DNA from: Ichthyophonus hoferi | Taxonomy: Eukaryota; Opisthokonta; Ichthyosporea; Ichthyophonida; Ichthyophonidae | Assembly (NCBI GenBank): GCA_002751075.1 | Contig: NAOQ01000022.1 | Coordinates: 238,618-302,617 of the forward strand | Reading direction: 5' to 3' | DNA length: 64,000 nucleotides | Part shown: in pieces, positions 27,675-40,700 of the stretch | Numbering within the stretch: position 1 is the first letter of the stretch | Layout of the letters: each line of letters begins with the position of its first letter | The notes under the pieces: generated by a model | What the model was told of the DNA's origin: nothing | Seen by the model: only the letters and a program-made list of their open reading frames with translations | Database searches by the model: none | Translations under genes and position numbers: made by a program

Positions 27675-30551
27675 ATAAATAAATATTTTTTTGGAATAGG
27701 GCAATGCTTCTGTACGTGTACGTTTTTTTCAATTGTTTAGTGTAAGCAGGCACATCAGGATGTACGTCCATCCACATCCACACTACCATCATTCTTTTAT
27801 CTCTTTTATTACACAAGCCCCCCCTCCCCTCCCTCCTACTTGATCTTTCATTGTTTCTACGGGTCCACTCACATATCCCATCTACCCCAGTTCTCTCCCC
27901 TACACTCACTGCTGGCATGCCGGTGACCGAGTTAGAACAGCGGATGCAACTACTAAAACAACAGTATCTTGAACACAAAACAGAACTGGCCCGTTTGGAT
28001 AAAATTAAGAGGAGTAAGGCTAGAGCAGCCAATGCATCCAATCACACACCCCATAGTCATCACAACCATGGTCACCTTGACAATGATACAAATATATCTA
28101 GAGGTGACGGCGTGGTCGTGGGGACCAATAATAACTGGCATCACTCGGACTGGAGTAATGATGCCAATATCCCAGATCAATTCGCGTACATTGATGACGT
28201 ATGTAGTGATTTAGATTCTCCTACCCTTGGCCCTAGCCGTGCTCCTCAGACCCCTGGTACTGAGACTATTGTTGCTATGGAAACCAAAGAGAGCGTTGAT
28301 GAGAAATCCCCAATGATATCCCATGAAATCTGCGAGAAAGATAAATCAATCAATAAGATTCTTGATAATAATAAGCATGAGCATAAGGACAGTGTCACCG
28401 ACCTACCTACAAGAGGTCACATATTGGCCCCAAGAGCATCATCACCCCATGCACCATCTGTACATGAGAATGATAATCCTTTTCTTACACCATGCTTGAA
28501 GCACACACTGGATGATACCATCTCCCAGGAACCTACCCTACCGACCACTGCTGCTAAAGAGATGCCCTTGGTAAAACCCATGGATGAGGGTCTAACGGAG
28601 AATACATCATCCTTCCAATGTCCCGAACAGTGTGATCTGCCACCTCAATCTCCAATCACTACACTACCGAACACATTGCAACATGATTGGATCAAACCCA
28701 CTGTGGATCCATTCCATGTGACAAGGGTGGATGGGACTATCAATAATACGGCAGGAAATTCTATTGGTGATGCTGTAGGCGAGGTTGCTATGGATACCGG
28801 TATGGCTTTAACCGACAATCCTTGGTCAACTTAAGCATTTGAATCCATATATATATAGTACATGAAAATGTAAAATATAGAATTAAGCATGCTCAATGTG
28901 TAGCTTGGACCATATGAAATATCAATCAATATACATTACACCTTAGCCCACAAACTATTCATGGATAAGTGACTACATTCACAGTGTGTTGTATCCTTCA
29001 ATATTTCTCTTTTAATTTGCCTACCCCCTCCTCAATCGTTCTGGTTTTCATATATATCGTTTGTGCCTTAACTTATTTTATTTTTAACTACAGTTGGTCC
29101 GGTAGCATCATCTGAGAAGCAACCTGCTGTAATTGCAGACCAAACTACAGATGATAGTATTAAATCGGACCCTGAAGTAAGAACAGAAATAGAAAAGCCG
29201 CCAAAGGCTACCCCCCCCCATTCGACTATATCGCCACTTGACACTTCTCCTGCTATACTTAAGGACAAGATGAGTTTACCCGTGGTCGTAAAAATAGGGG
29301 AGATACTTAAGTCAGATTTTATTTCTTCCTCCCTGTCGCCCGAGCTACCCTGTTCAAAACATGAGAGCGAGAGCCCTGCAAAAGAACATGAAGTAGACCA
29401 AGTTAGCCCTATATCATACTCTTCTATTATAGTTAACCCCTTAGGTACAGCTAAGGGCGATGGACATATTCGAACTGATGTTGTTTTTCCCGATCATATG
29501 GAGGCTACTGGATTCACAGACAAGGGGAATGGTCATATCTCGTTGACATCACATCCCCCTTTGGGTATGGCATTGGATCTAGCCGCAAACCCTAATTGTA
29601 TTAAACTGGCAGGCACCTTGGATTCTATGAATGGCCCCACCTCTGGCTTTGATTCAAGTCTGTCTACCCTCCCCGTCGAATCCGATGGGGCTGCGAGCAT
29701 AGAGATATGTTCTGCGACAGATTTATCCCTTGACTGTAAAGCATATACTGAAATTAGCAAGAAACCGAGCATTGGAAGTCCTGTTATGGGTGAGATCAAG
29801 AATGAGATGAGAATTACACTGACCAATCCCACCGACGATTCTATAAAGAACTGCGATGAATCAATGCAAACTACTGAGAAGCCTTCCATCAGTCTGACGG
29901 ATATTAATAATCTTTCTGATAAAACAATCAATAAACCCGTGGTTTCTAAGGAGGAAGAGCTGGAAGGTAATATTAACAAAAATGGAAATGAAAATTGCTC
30001 TGAGTTGTCCTCTTTACCCACTAACACCTCCATTGGTCATGCTTGCCATGACCTATCCATGCTAAAGGATGTAGACAGTGAGGTGGTGTTCTGAATAGGA
30101 AGGGACCTGTACCCTTGCACCCATGGCTCCAGTTACGATACCTAAGATAGATATACCAGAGTCCTCTACAGTCCTATCTGATCCACTCTCCCAGAGGGCG
30201 GACCTGGTACAACAGATTATAAACGCCAATCCTGTTCTTCCTCCTCCCCCGTCAATGAAGGCTTCGTTATCACCGACTCAAACGATGGACTCCTTAGTTG
30301 GGCCAACCCACACTACAGGTGATGCAGTAGATCATTGCATGTGTCTAAGTATGAATGTTTATGAGGTTTTAGATAAAATGGACCAGATTGAGTCAGGTAG
30401 TAGCACTGTCTTATATCACCTTCGGACGCTTCGGTCTGGCGTCTTACGTAAAGATTTAGAGAAAGAGCGTATTGATCCTAACCCCAATGATCAAGTTAGT
30501 AAGGGGTTGGAGCTAGGGATGAGTGAGAAGGATGTACCTTCTGAGATCTAG
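17522..30551 (+). CDS. ARID4: ARID4/RBBP1-like chromatin protein (Tudor-like domains, chromobarrel, C-terminal coiled coil; no ARID seen)
   Basis: Exons: 17522-17677, 17979-18093, 18406-18568, 19324-19362, 19744-19957, 20417-20505, 21183-21363, 21810-23046, 23506-23684, 24526-24626, 25161-25771, 26042-26721, 26951-27054, 27277-27323, 27891-28799, 29094-29966, 30133-30551; all phases close, 2038 aa. ARID4A/B are Sin3-HDAC corepressor subunits. Residues 11-40 (LEVSAKYKGAFCEAVI) match the ARID4 start; SIYTVVFDDADVRTVKR matches its second Tudor strand; FSFWRPALVV and VRFFDDFSY match the RBB1NT/PWWP-like part. Residues about 775-840 form a chromobarrel (HYFVHYSDWASKYDEWI). PWRFKW and TELEQRMQLLKQQYLEHK match the conserved ARID4 C-terminal segment. 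Exon 8 (412 aa) is acidic and disordered, where family members have the ARID. An in-frame ATG at 17396 could add 42 residues; homology favours 17522. Reading through the last intron instead ends at 30094 (1941 aa). Confidence 0.85.
27544..27672. repeat. (TA)n microsatellite with a 25-N gap inside an ARID4-like intron
   Basis: TA dinucleotide arrays lie on both sides of 27615-27639 (N), with a non-repetitive 30-bp spacer ending TAGTTAGTAGG left of the gap. The assembler evidently failed in the array, so true length is unknown. It lies between the exons at 27277-27323 and 27891-28799. Confidence 0.9.
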
Positions 30552-32554
30552 GGCAACATGGTATGAAGTTTTTACAGTTATAATTGGTATTATTCTTTTA
30601 ATGTTTTTATCGGCTTTTTTCTCATGCAATATCCGGTTTATTCTATCATATACTGATATGAAAACATCCTTGTGCACATAATGCGCTTATTATTATTATT
30701 ACTGATTTACTTATCTTGGCTTATACGTATAGCTTCACCAGGTTACATGTTTTGTTTTCTCGTTTCTCTGTTATACTAGCAAGCTTGTGTCGTTGTATGC
30801 TGTGTCTATTTTTTTATGACTCCATGTATCATAAATCTATAGAGCTAACTCTACAACAACTACCTCCTTACCTCTGATTAATATTCGCGTAAGGATTATG
30901 TAAAAGCAGGCCTTGGCCTTATAGCCAACTGACTACCTATCACTTAATCTTGATAGAACTGGTGTACTTTGTTTGATGCGACTTTTAATAGTGTGACTCT
31001 TTACTTAATGCTTAGGCTTACATATGAGCAAAAACTGGTCACATACGCATTAAAAAAAGGTCAAATGACCATAAACGAATATAGTGTTGGGTCCGAGGCC
31101 TAACAGCACACTTGCCTTTAAAATATGTTGATTGAAGTGTCTGTATGTCTTCAGAATTTCTAGGACCGGAATGGATGCTACTTTCTAGTACTTAAAGACA
31201 TATGTCAGGAGAGCCATATATTGGGCTATTTCCATTTCTTAGTTCATCCACACAGAACTATCTTACACGATTTGGCTCCGACTTTTCTTGTTAGGCAGCC
31301 ACTAAAATAGCATTTTGTTATTGTGGTATAAAACAAATAACCTTGCAGCAAAGAGATGGATAGAAAAAATGTTGAGTTGCAACACATAATACCTCTTATA
31401 CAGTGATTATCCAATGAAACTTATTGTTACTTGTGTTCTCATGATGAGAATGCAATATTGCTATGGTATCTAATGAACGACAGGACAGGGCTTGTATTTA
31501 TACCATTACAGAAAATAAATGCTATAGATAGATAAACAGCAAATGAAGTCGACATCAAATTAGTAGGAGAGGGCTGTTATTGCACTCATAGCCTAGCTTA
31601 TCTGTATCTACCATATAGACACCACACTTCTTGCTAAGTAGAGAAATTATTTCAGAAATATAGCACTCATATTTACTTGACTGAATCAGGTAAAACTATG
31701 ATCCTAACGGAAAATAAGAGCCAGGGTGCTGTATACTTAATGCATGGGGATTAGACCTCTTATAAATTAGTGTTTTAAATAAGATATTGATTGAACTTTT
31801 CAAAATGTGCTCTTCTCTTTCCATTGGTCGTAAGATCTCTTTAGCCAATGACTATACAACTACGCTCTTGGATCAACCTATGTGGCCTGCTATAGAAATT
31901 GTAATTTAAGTTATTTCGTACATGTGTTTCTACTTATATATATATATTCTAAATACTAACAGAGTGCACTAGCTAAATGGCAGCAAATGAATTACAGATA
32001 AGGCAAAACTACTTCCACCAGGCTATGTTTACCAGAGGACTTTAAATGGGTAGATACTAGGTTATGATCCAAATGCAGATATTGTAGATAACAGTTTCTG
32101 AATAGGACTCTGATCATTTAGTGTATTTATAACTACGTGTTGGTGGTTCGATTGTACCTTTAAAGATCAACAGTTTCTATTTTGAAATAATCTGTTGTAT
32201 CGTTGCATACTTTGCCGTATTATGCATTCTTTTCGGCTCTGTGAAGAATTATGTCCCTGCAATATCAGGTAAGACAATAAAATCTAGTGGCAACATTTTA
32301 ATATACTTTCCTACCTGTTCCCCTCCATGTACCCAACCGATCCGGGTCTGTATATATATATATTAATGCTAATCTATGTGCCCCCTGCTCCCCACTTATA
32401 TCATGTTGGCTGCCAGCAACCAGATATAGAAGATGTGTTGAGCCATAATGTTTAAAAGTAGTATAAAGTAAAAGAATATGAAAAGGGTCTATACAGATGT
32501 GCATGAACAAAACACATCGCTTACATCCCTACCCTATATGATAGGTGCCAATAT
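30552..32554. other. Tail-to-tail intergenic region between the ARID4-like gene and C1D
   Basis: About 2 kb with no credible exon on either strand. It must contain the 3' UTRs of both neighbours. AT-rich, with a short TAT/TTA repeat near 30688-30701. Nothing else stands out. Confidence 0.6.
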
Positions 32555-35500
32555 TTAAGCTTTCTGTTTCTTTTTCTTTTTCTCTGATGCTCCTCCCGCC
32601 ACAGTCTTGCGCTTACCAGCTGCAAAAAGGAGTATGTTACAACCCATTTCAATACAGTCAATCGCCCAAATAAAGCTGCAATAAATATTGCGGAAAACGC
32701 AGATACAGTACTGTGATTGGAACCAACATGATAGCAGCGTATGAAAGTGTGAAGTATGGGCGGGAAGAGTATATATCTATGGGTAGAGTGTGGGTTTAAA
32801 AGAGAATAAAGGTCATACCAGTAGCGTCCTTAGCGTCCTTAGCGTCCTCCTGCGCCTGTTTGATGATCTCTGCAAGCTCAGATGGCATTGTGTCTAGAGA
32901 GATAAAGCCATGCCTGTTAGCCCCTTGGTAATATTGCTTTAACACAACAGTGCAATATTCCCTAGCACATCACCAAGGACGCGTTCCAGAAATTACGGGA
33001 TTGTTAAGAAGATGAGGAAAAACTTTTTAATGGTGCCAGCATAGGGTCAACAATTACAATTAAAGAAATAAAAAGTATGGACGGCAACATGAAGGCACGT
33101 TTAGTGCAAGTAAGACATTATAGGTAGATGAGAAAGAAGGGAAGAGTACCCTTGTTTGCTTCAGCCTGCTCGTACTTCTTGCCAAGCTCCCTGAGTTGCC
33201 TCTTGGTGTCCTCTGTATAATGACCAAGTCATGGTAAGTTATGGTAATAGTTTTTAAGTCACACGGAGCACTTGTCTATGCTCATTTTCTACACTTGGCG
33301 TATATTCAGTCCTAAATTCATATATTCCGTATATGACTGATCTGAAATCAGAAAATATCATGAAGTAACCAAAGACAAGAGATGTAGTATTGAACCTTAA
33401 AAAGGATAAGTCTGGGGTTAGTCTAAAAGAATAGCCCAGCATAAATGTTACAACAAAGCCTATAGTAAGCCATAACACAGGGGAAGAACATCAGAGCAAG
33501 TATCCTACCCTCGGCGTCATTCAGGGCAGCCCGAAGGAAGCGGTTGGTCACGGTCTTGTCAAGGACAGTGGTTGGTCCCTTAGCTGTGGGCCGCATGCAT
33601 ACGTCACATCAGATGTGGGATAAAAGGGAAGTCCACTCAATTGCGCTGATTAAATCACCAATAGAAACAGAAAACTGCACAGTGTAACTGAATACACTAG
33701 GTAGGTATGAAAGGCAACAGGAATAATAGCAATCTTCAATGTATAACATTAAACACTAGTATGGGACCCATATAAATGTTTGGTATATATATATATAATT
33801 TGCAGATGGTGTTTATGGGGGCTATGCAACCAACTCCTACATTAATCACCAACCGAAAAGCAACACATACCATTAGCAAGGTCTACCGCATCCTTCACCT
33901 TTCTCATGTACTCCTTGGTGCGCTCCTGTGACAGCGTACAGAAAGCCATAAGTAAGAGAGATAGTATTGTGAGTTGAGTGTGTATATACATAGGGAATGA
34001 TAGAGGATGTAAAAATTAAGATATCAACCACGCTTCAAGGGTCTATTACTCATAAATAAAACCTGGTTTGATACAGGCTAGTCATTAGGTTAGTTTTGTC
34101 TGTATACTATGTATGACTAAGGTATGTCAGTGCAATAGTGAAAAAGAAAGATGGCATGCTAATAAAAATAAGGGTACCATCACATTTAATTATCAACTTT
34201 AACAGGAGGAAGATTAATATGATGTGCCTTATAAAAGAGAAACGTGTATGAGTCAGCGTGACAATAGGCTGAAAATCGTATTCCAAACACTACATACTAT
34301 GGTAGGGTAGAAAAACAAATGTAGATACCAATATATAAAGAGAAAGAAAGAAACAATGGTAGAGACCAAAATAATAACGATATCATATATTTGCCAGGTA
34401 CTTATGGGTATATGCGCACAAGATAGAGAAAATAAATGTAGGTATGTGCGCAACTGCAAAGGTGCATGCTTTGTAGATATACATGTAAGTGTATGTGTAG
34501 ATGTGTGTATGGCTATGTAATATCATGCCCGCATTAGTAATAAAAGACTGTCCGTAGTAAACACCCACCAACTCTTTCTTGATTGGATGCTCCTGAGGAT
34601 CCACCCCGGATACGGTCAAGTACACTAGATCAATCATATAGTCAGTAAATATAGCACACTATCTTGAAATAATAAAAGAATACCAATAAACAGATGCAAA
34701 GAACCATAACATATATCTATCCCCAAGGTAGTCAAAGACAACCTTGCGTATTCCCACAAATACAGGCACCCGTACACCACAAGATATAAGGTGTGTTTAT
34801 ACTGATCTAGGTATACTATGATATGATGGCTTACCTATCATCATGCTCTCTACTTGCAACACTACACAGAAGAATATAACCAAAATATACAAAAGAGGCC
34901 ACCAATCACACACTACTTTATAATTAATCATTCAATTAATTAGCACGATCCTCTCATTCCATTTCTTCCATATACCAGATCTCACTTTACCAAAAAATGA
35001 CTGACGTTTATAATACAAAGACAGTGCAACCTACCATAGATGTCTTGGTAAAGTAGTATAACAATATAGAAAATAAAAACAATTAGATAATCACATAGTA
35101 GAAAATGTGTATGGTTGTTTAACAACAGATATACTTACTCCAAAATAGTGACTGTATAGCATAGGCCATGGTCAGCTCGCACTTCGCCTTCTCCTCGCTA
35201 TTCAACTTAGACTATAGAGAAGGGAGTGAAAGGTGAGACCATTTACTAAAGAATAAAGTATTAATAGAACAAGTAAACAGTGCGCACAGGAGTCGATTAA
35301 AAGAGAAAGGGAGGTAGGTGTGTATATGTATAAAAGGGTATACGTTCCTAAGCATATAGAGGTTATATAAATAGAGGTTAGGGAGGGTATATAGTGTATA
35401 TGCTCTGGTTATTTCCATTGTAAGCATTAATATGATATGCAGTTTTGTGCATATGTGTTCATATATAGGCGTTAAGTTATAATTGTACCGATGTGTTATC

Positions 35501-35951
35501 AAGAGGAGACAGCCCGCCGGGAGAGTACTACATATACGACTATTAACGATGTTTAAGGAAAAAGGAAACAAAAAATAAATAAACTGATGGAAATGAAATA
35601 GTGAAAAATATAGACTAACGAGGGGAACAAAAAAGTAGTGAGAGAACGATAGGGAGAGTTAGGATGCTGTCCCTGAGATAAATATGTAAAAACAAATAAT
35701 CAAATGATAATAGACAACATACTAGGTACCACACCTGTCCTTTCATATTAGTAGGCACACATACTATATGCATACATATAAACATATGCAGTTGTGCACA
35801 CCCTAACCTACGGTGTAGGTGGACATACCTGTAAAGCAGATATGGACTCCTTCAACAGGGGCTGGAGGTGTTCATCTAGCTCCTGTAGAGACCCGTCAAG
35901 GGCGGCTACAGCCTCTTCAATATCCTCGGGTAAATCCTTGTTATCCGCCAT
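32555..35951 (-). CDS. C1D: Nuclear nucleic-acid-binding protein C1D (exosome cofactor, Sas10/C1D family)
   Basis: Eight exons: 35951-35829, 35211-35139, 34624-34569, 33925-33871, 33583-33509, 33212-33150, 32893-32819, 32619-32555. Phases close, giving 194 aa; human C1D is 141 aa. C1D (yeast Rrp47/Lrp1) partners the Rrp6/EXOSC10 exonuclease in nuclear RNA processing. Start ATG at 35951 opens MADNKDLPEDIEEAV. The diagnostic block MAYAIQSLFW...YLTVSGVDPQEHPIKKEL aligns with human [27 protein letters not shown], followed by ERTKEYMRKVKD and TVTNRFLRAAL. After that comes an extra charged, probably helical stretch with a DAKDAKDA repeat encoded by GGACGCTAA units, then a Lys-rich end (EKKKKKQKA), matching the basic tail of the family. 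The third splice junction may carry a small cassette exon (34835-34861). Confidence 0.93.
34835..34861 (-). other. Candidate 27-nt cassette micro-exon of C1D
   Basis: Between C1D exons 2 and 3, a 27-base segment has a good pyrimidine-rich acceptor (TTCTTCTGTGTAG) and a strong donor (GTAAGC). It is symmetrical (phase 1 in, phase 1 out), so inclusion adds nine residues without shifting the frame, roughly MLQVESMMI, and turns the junction residue before YLTV into Val as in human C1D. Skipping it gives a protein of normal spacing. No transcript evidence is available. Confidence 0.4.
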
Positions 35952-37711
35952 TATGCTGCCAATGTAGAATATATATATATATATATTATATGTATATGTA
36001 TATATAATACTAATAGTACTAAAAATAATAAGAATAGTACTAATAATAATAGTACTAATAATAGCAATAATTGGTGTGTATGTGTAATATGTTGCACATG
36101 TACATGTCCGTTAAATTATGATATATTTACATATTAGTTAAAAAATGTCGGATAGATATGCTACACCAATTTGTTAAAGGCGCAATTGTGTATAATATCT
36201 AGAGCTGGATGGGTAGTGCGACTATGCCCATTGCAAGTTTGGCTACTTTAAGTGATGTCACCCTTTCTCGCATTCAGGAACCCTACTGTGGATTTTATTA
36301 ACTATCTTTCCAAAGGAAAGATCGTCAAAGGATGGGCATAAATTTTTGACTATAATATTATGTGATCTGTAACTAAAAACGAGAGGCATTACCAATAGAA
36401 AAAAACTATATATGTATCACTGGTTACCTAAGCATCAATCAATTCTACTTTAGATTCTTTATAATAACGATACTATTTCCAGCTTCAATATTTGTGTATG
36501 CAGTCCCTTGGTCCAATCTAATTAATCGGCGTGCTACTGTATGAAACAAATCTTTACTCATCATTGGTACTACTATTGTGGATATCAACCCGTGTTGCAG
36601 TTAGTATCTTATTACATCGTAAACAGTTAAGTAGCCCGACAATTACAGGTAGAAAATCAAAATAATAAACCAAAGATCGTTACTCAGTTCTACTGGAGAA
36701 TTGTACGGGTCTTCTCTGTCGTAGGCTGAAACTTTCTATGCAAGTAAAATATAGTATATAATACGATGTATAGACTAATTAACAAATTATTGTTAATTAA
36801 TTATGACGAATTACATAACCCTATACAGCATAGATAGCCACACTCGAAAAAATATGATAGCATTAACTTTTATGAAATATAATGTCACATCGATTCTAAA
36901 GCACCACTGTCCTGTGTATTGCAAGCATACCACTGCTAACCAATATCGTACCCTTAAATCCATAACTGCCATGTAACACGTGAAACGTTTCATGCATGTA
37001 CAATTACATTTGGCAATAAATCCTGTCCTTCCTCATAAAGATACAATTACTGGAAACTATAGTTTTAACTCGTATCTAGGGCGTCTTGTGTAAGTTAGCA
37101 ATACATACAACAATGTACAATTCTAATATATATATATATATAATAGCATAAAAACCCGCACATATAGCGACGAGCCACATGTCAATTAGCTACCTAAGAA
37201 AATAATTGGAAAAGATCGGCGCCCGTGGCCATAGATGCATTGTCATTTTTTGTTTTTATATAGTTGACGAGAAGACATAACATACATACATATATATATA
37301 TATTATATATATTCTACATAGGTGTATTACCACCTATTAGCCTTCATTAATTATTTACACATGATCATATAAAGGGTGTGCTTTAAATAGCTTACAAGAG
37401 CAGTGTGCGCTCAGCATACTCCTACTCGAGTATATGGTTATTTCGGGTAACCCTTAAGAGAAGTCCAATACTAGGAGTTTCATGGGTAGGTTGATATGTT
37501 GTCGGTAATTGCAGTTTTCAGTCTACTTATTGTAAAGTATAATAAAATATAACAAAACAAATCAAGATGGGATTTTTACGGCCAATCTCAACATACTAAA
37601 AAATGAATAAAAAGATAAGTTTAACTAGTTAAGTCGTCTAGTTGCAGGGTATTTAGCTTCGTAATAATCCAAAAATTGTGGCAGTTTCTGTTAATCAGGT
37701 GGGGCATTCAA
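35952..37711. other. Intergenic region: C1D promoter side and 3' flank of the ankyrin gene
   Basis: No exon seen. AT-rich with (AT)n blocks near 35970-36008, 37129-37143 and 37290-37312. Both neighbours are on the minus strand, so this holds the C1D 5' region and the 3' UTR of the ankyrin/coiled-coil gene. Confidence 0.6.
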
Positions 37712-40700
37712 TTATTTAGTATCCCTGGATTCCTGTACAGAACAAAAGCATGATTAGATGAAGGGATATAACATAGCATAATAGCAATACACTGTGAAAT
37801 AACGTAGAGCAAATATATCGAGTCATGAGGGATGAGGTGGAACACCAAAGGAAGAGAATATATGATATGGATGCATACATATTAATGTTTTATTCTTATT
37901 GAATGCTATTAGAGCATCATCAGAGAGGTATCTAGAGCTATGACAAATAGAGCACATAATAATGTTAAGGGTAAGTAGTTGCCTATACCAAGTCCTATTA
38001 TTGCAATGGGATGAGGTATGAACTATGATGGTGTTACGTTGTGATATCTTCAGCTCAAGAAGATAAAAGAATGAGGAAACTACACCTGCATTTAATGTCA
38101 CATACCCGCTGCAAACTCAAGTTGCGATTCCGAAGTGTAGCAATCTCCAAATCTTTCTCTCTCTTCAGTCTATCCATTTGTAGCAGAAAAGACCGCTCCA
38201 TGGCACGGCGTTGGCTTTCCAACAGTCTGTGATATTGCTGTCAGTCTCGACATATCCAGTACATAAATGCGGTTTTATAATTTAAGCCTGACTAATCACT
38301 AATAGGTTTAATTGCCTCCTAAAACATCAAAATGGTTCATGATGGGATTACGTGGCAATTTCCTGTTATGATGGTCCACCAAGAAGAATCCTTAATATAG
38401 AAGATAGACACTAATCATTGAAGTATTAAATGACAATACAACACACGTATATTTAATATCTGAAGATCGTTTAATATTATATTTATTTGGATTAAGTATT
38501 ATTCTATTCTATAATGCACAATGTATCAACTGGACTGCTTAGTCCCTATTCTGTTTTAATTTCTGTTATTCACCTTACACAATTCAGATGCAGCAAGACG
38601 AAAGAATTCTCAGTGTTCTTAAAGAGATACAAACACCAAAATATACACAGTGATTATCTTTACTCACTTTGCTGTCATATCACTAATATCCTCAGGAATA
38701 ATCACGTCCCCTTCCTGCGATTGAGTGCTATTGCATTTGCTAAATGTTGTAGACCATGACCTGCCACTTAGTTTCTGTGCATAAATATAAATATATTGCA
38801 TTAGTATCCCCCAATAACTCACAAAACGCTAAATCAGAATAAAATCTTAGTGACAAAAAAAGAGGTTAATCTAAAAAGACATGAGATAGACGTAAGTGTG
38901 GTAGTTGTTGGATGAATACCAGACCCTCAATTACATGTGAAGGGCTAGATATTTGGCTAGCGTGGTATTACTATTTACCAATGAGAATTGACTGAAACAT
39001 TTGTACCAGTACATCTTTAAAAAATGGAAATATAAATATTTGAGAATGATGCATATAATATATACAGCACGATCATACTTCAACATTATCGCCTTCCACT
39101 ACCTCCCATTACCATCTTTGTTCCACCTGTCCCTATTTCAATCACTATAGATTTCTTACCGATACAATAGGCGCCTTGTCTCCTGCTCCAGACGTTGGTA
39201 TAGCCGCTATGGAATTTCGTTCCTGTATAGTAAGAGAAATGCAAGTCAGACAATCTCATTCCACATATAACAAGGCAGAATCTAAGCAAGACTTGTTAGG
39301 GAAGAGACCTATTTAGATAGTTTAGAGGGGTAGCTAGGTGAAATGTACGGTGGTAAAGGCATTTTGGGCAGAATGGACTAAAGAAAATCTGAGCGCAAAA
39401 TAGATGGAAAAGGGAAATTTTGAGATTTAGATATCTTTATCCACATGACATGAATATATATATATATATATACATATAAAGGTACACATACACACATACA
39501 TACATACATACTCTACCATTATCACAGGGAAATATACATGTAAAGCAACTATATCAGCATCAATACTAGCACTTCTACCATAACATAGCAATTATTCACA
39601 TGGCATATCTTTACATATCTCTCACCTCGGCCAGTGCAGTAAATTCTCGGATCCTGACATGGATAGGCTTTACTGAACTGTTTGACGCAATACCAGCTGG
39701 AAGCAAGGAATCAGATCCCAAGCTATCAGTGTGTAAAAGGATAACCCGTTAGTATTTCGTGGGACCTTCATATCTTCATGCTTCCTCCCCCACCCACTCG
39801 TATATGCCAGGCCATTTTGGTACTGATATTAAGTATATGCATCCCATGATAATAATGCAATCATTTAAATATAACAATAATAATCTGTTTTATAATTATA
39901 TTACAAGAAAGTGTATTTAGATAGCAAACTATATAGCCTATAAAGCTTAACCTTACATAGACTTTCCTAATAGTAGCAATGCTATTACAATACCTATACT
40001 CGGCCTCTGTCTGAATAAGCACCCAGGTCGTAAGGTCCCTCTGAACCTTATGATTATTAAAGTACACAACATACACCAACATACCTTTGCATCACGTGAC
40101 GAATATTCATGCTTTCCGCTTTCTTATGAACTATATTAGGCCGACCTCGTGGCTGTGGAGAGCCGGGAAGGGATGATGCCTGTGGGAAATCGGTATTATG
40201 GCTCATGAAGTAGGTTGAGCTCTTTGCTGGCACTATGCATTCTCCCTCGGACCTTGGCCTACCCTCACGCAGGGAAAGGGTGGGTGAACTGTCTACTATC
40301 TCAGTAGGGATGGTAGTACCNNNNNNNNNNNNNNNNNNNNNNNNNNNNNNNNNNNNNNNNNNNNNNNNNNNNNNNNNNNNNNNNNNNNNNNNNNNNNNNN
40401 NNNNNNNNNNNNNNNNNNNNNNNNNNNNNNNNNNNNNNNNNNNNNNNNNNNNNNNNNNNNNNNNNNNNNNNNNNNNNNNNNNNNNNNNNNNNNNNNNNNN
40501 NNNNNNNNNNNNNNNNNNNNNNNNNNNNNNNNNNNNNNNNNNNNNNNNNNNNNNNNNNNNNNNNNNNNNNNNNNNNNNNNNNNNNNNNNNNNNNNNNNNN
40601 NNNNNNNNNNNNNNNNNNNNNNNNNNNNNNNNNNNNNNNNNNNNNNNNNNNNNNNNNNNNNNNNNNNNNNNNNNNNNNNNNNNNNNNNNNNNNNNNNNNN

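Noticed and set aside
29533-30033. 166-aa minus-strand ORF
   Set aside because: Antisense shadow of a long ARID4-like exon with no splice or homology support.
32820-32850. Triplicated AGCGTCCTT considered as a regulatory repeat
   Set aside because: It is coding sequence of C1D (DAKDAKDA) and needs no other explanation.
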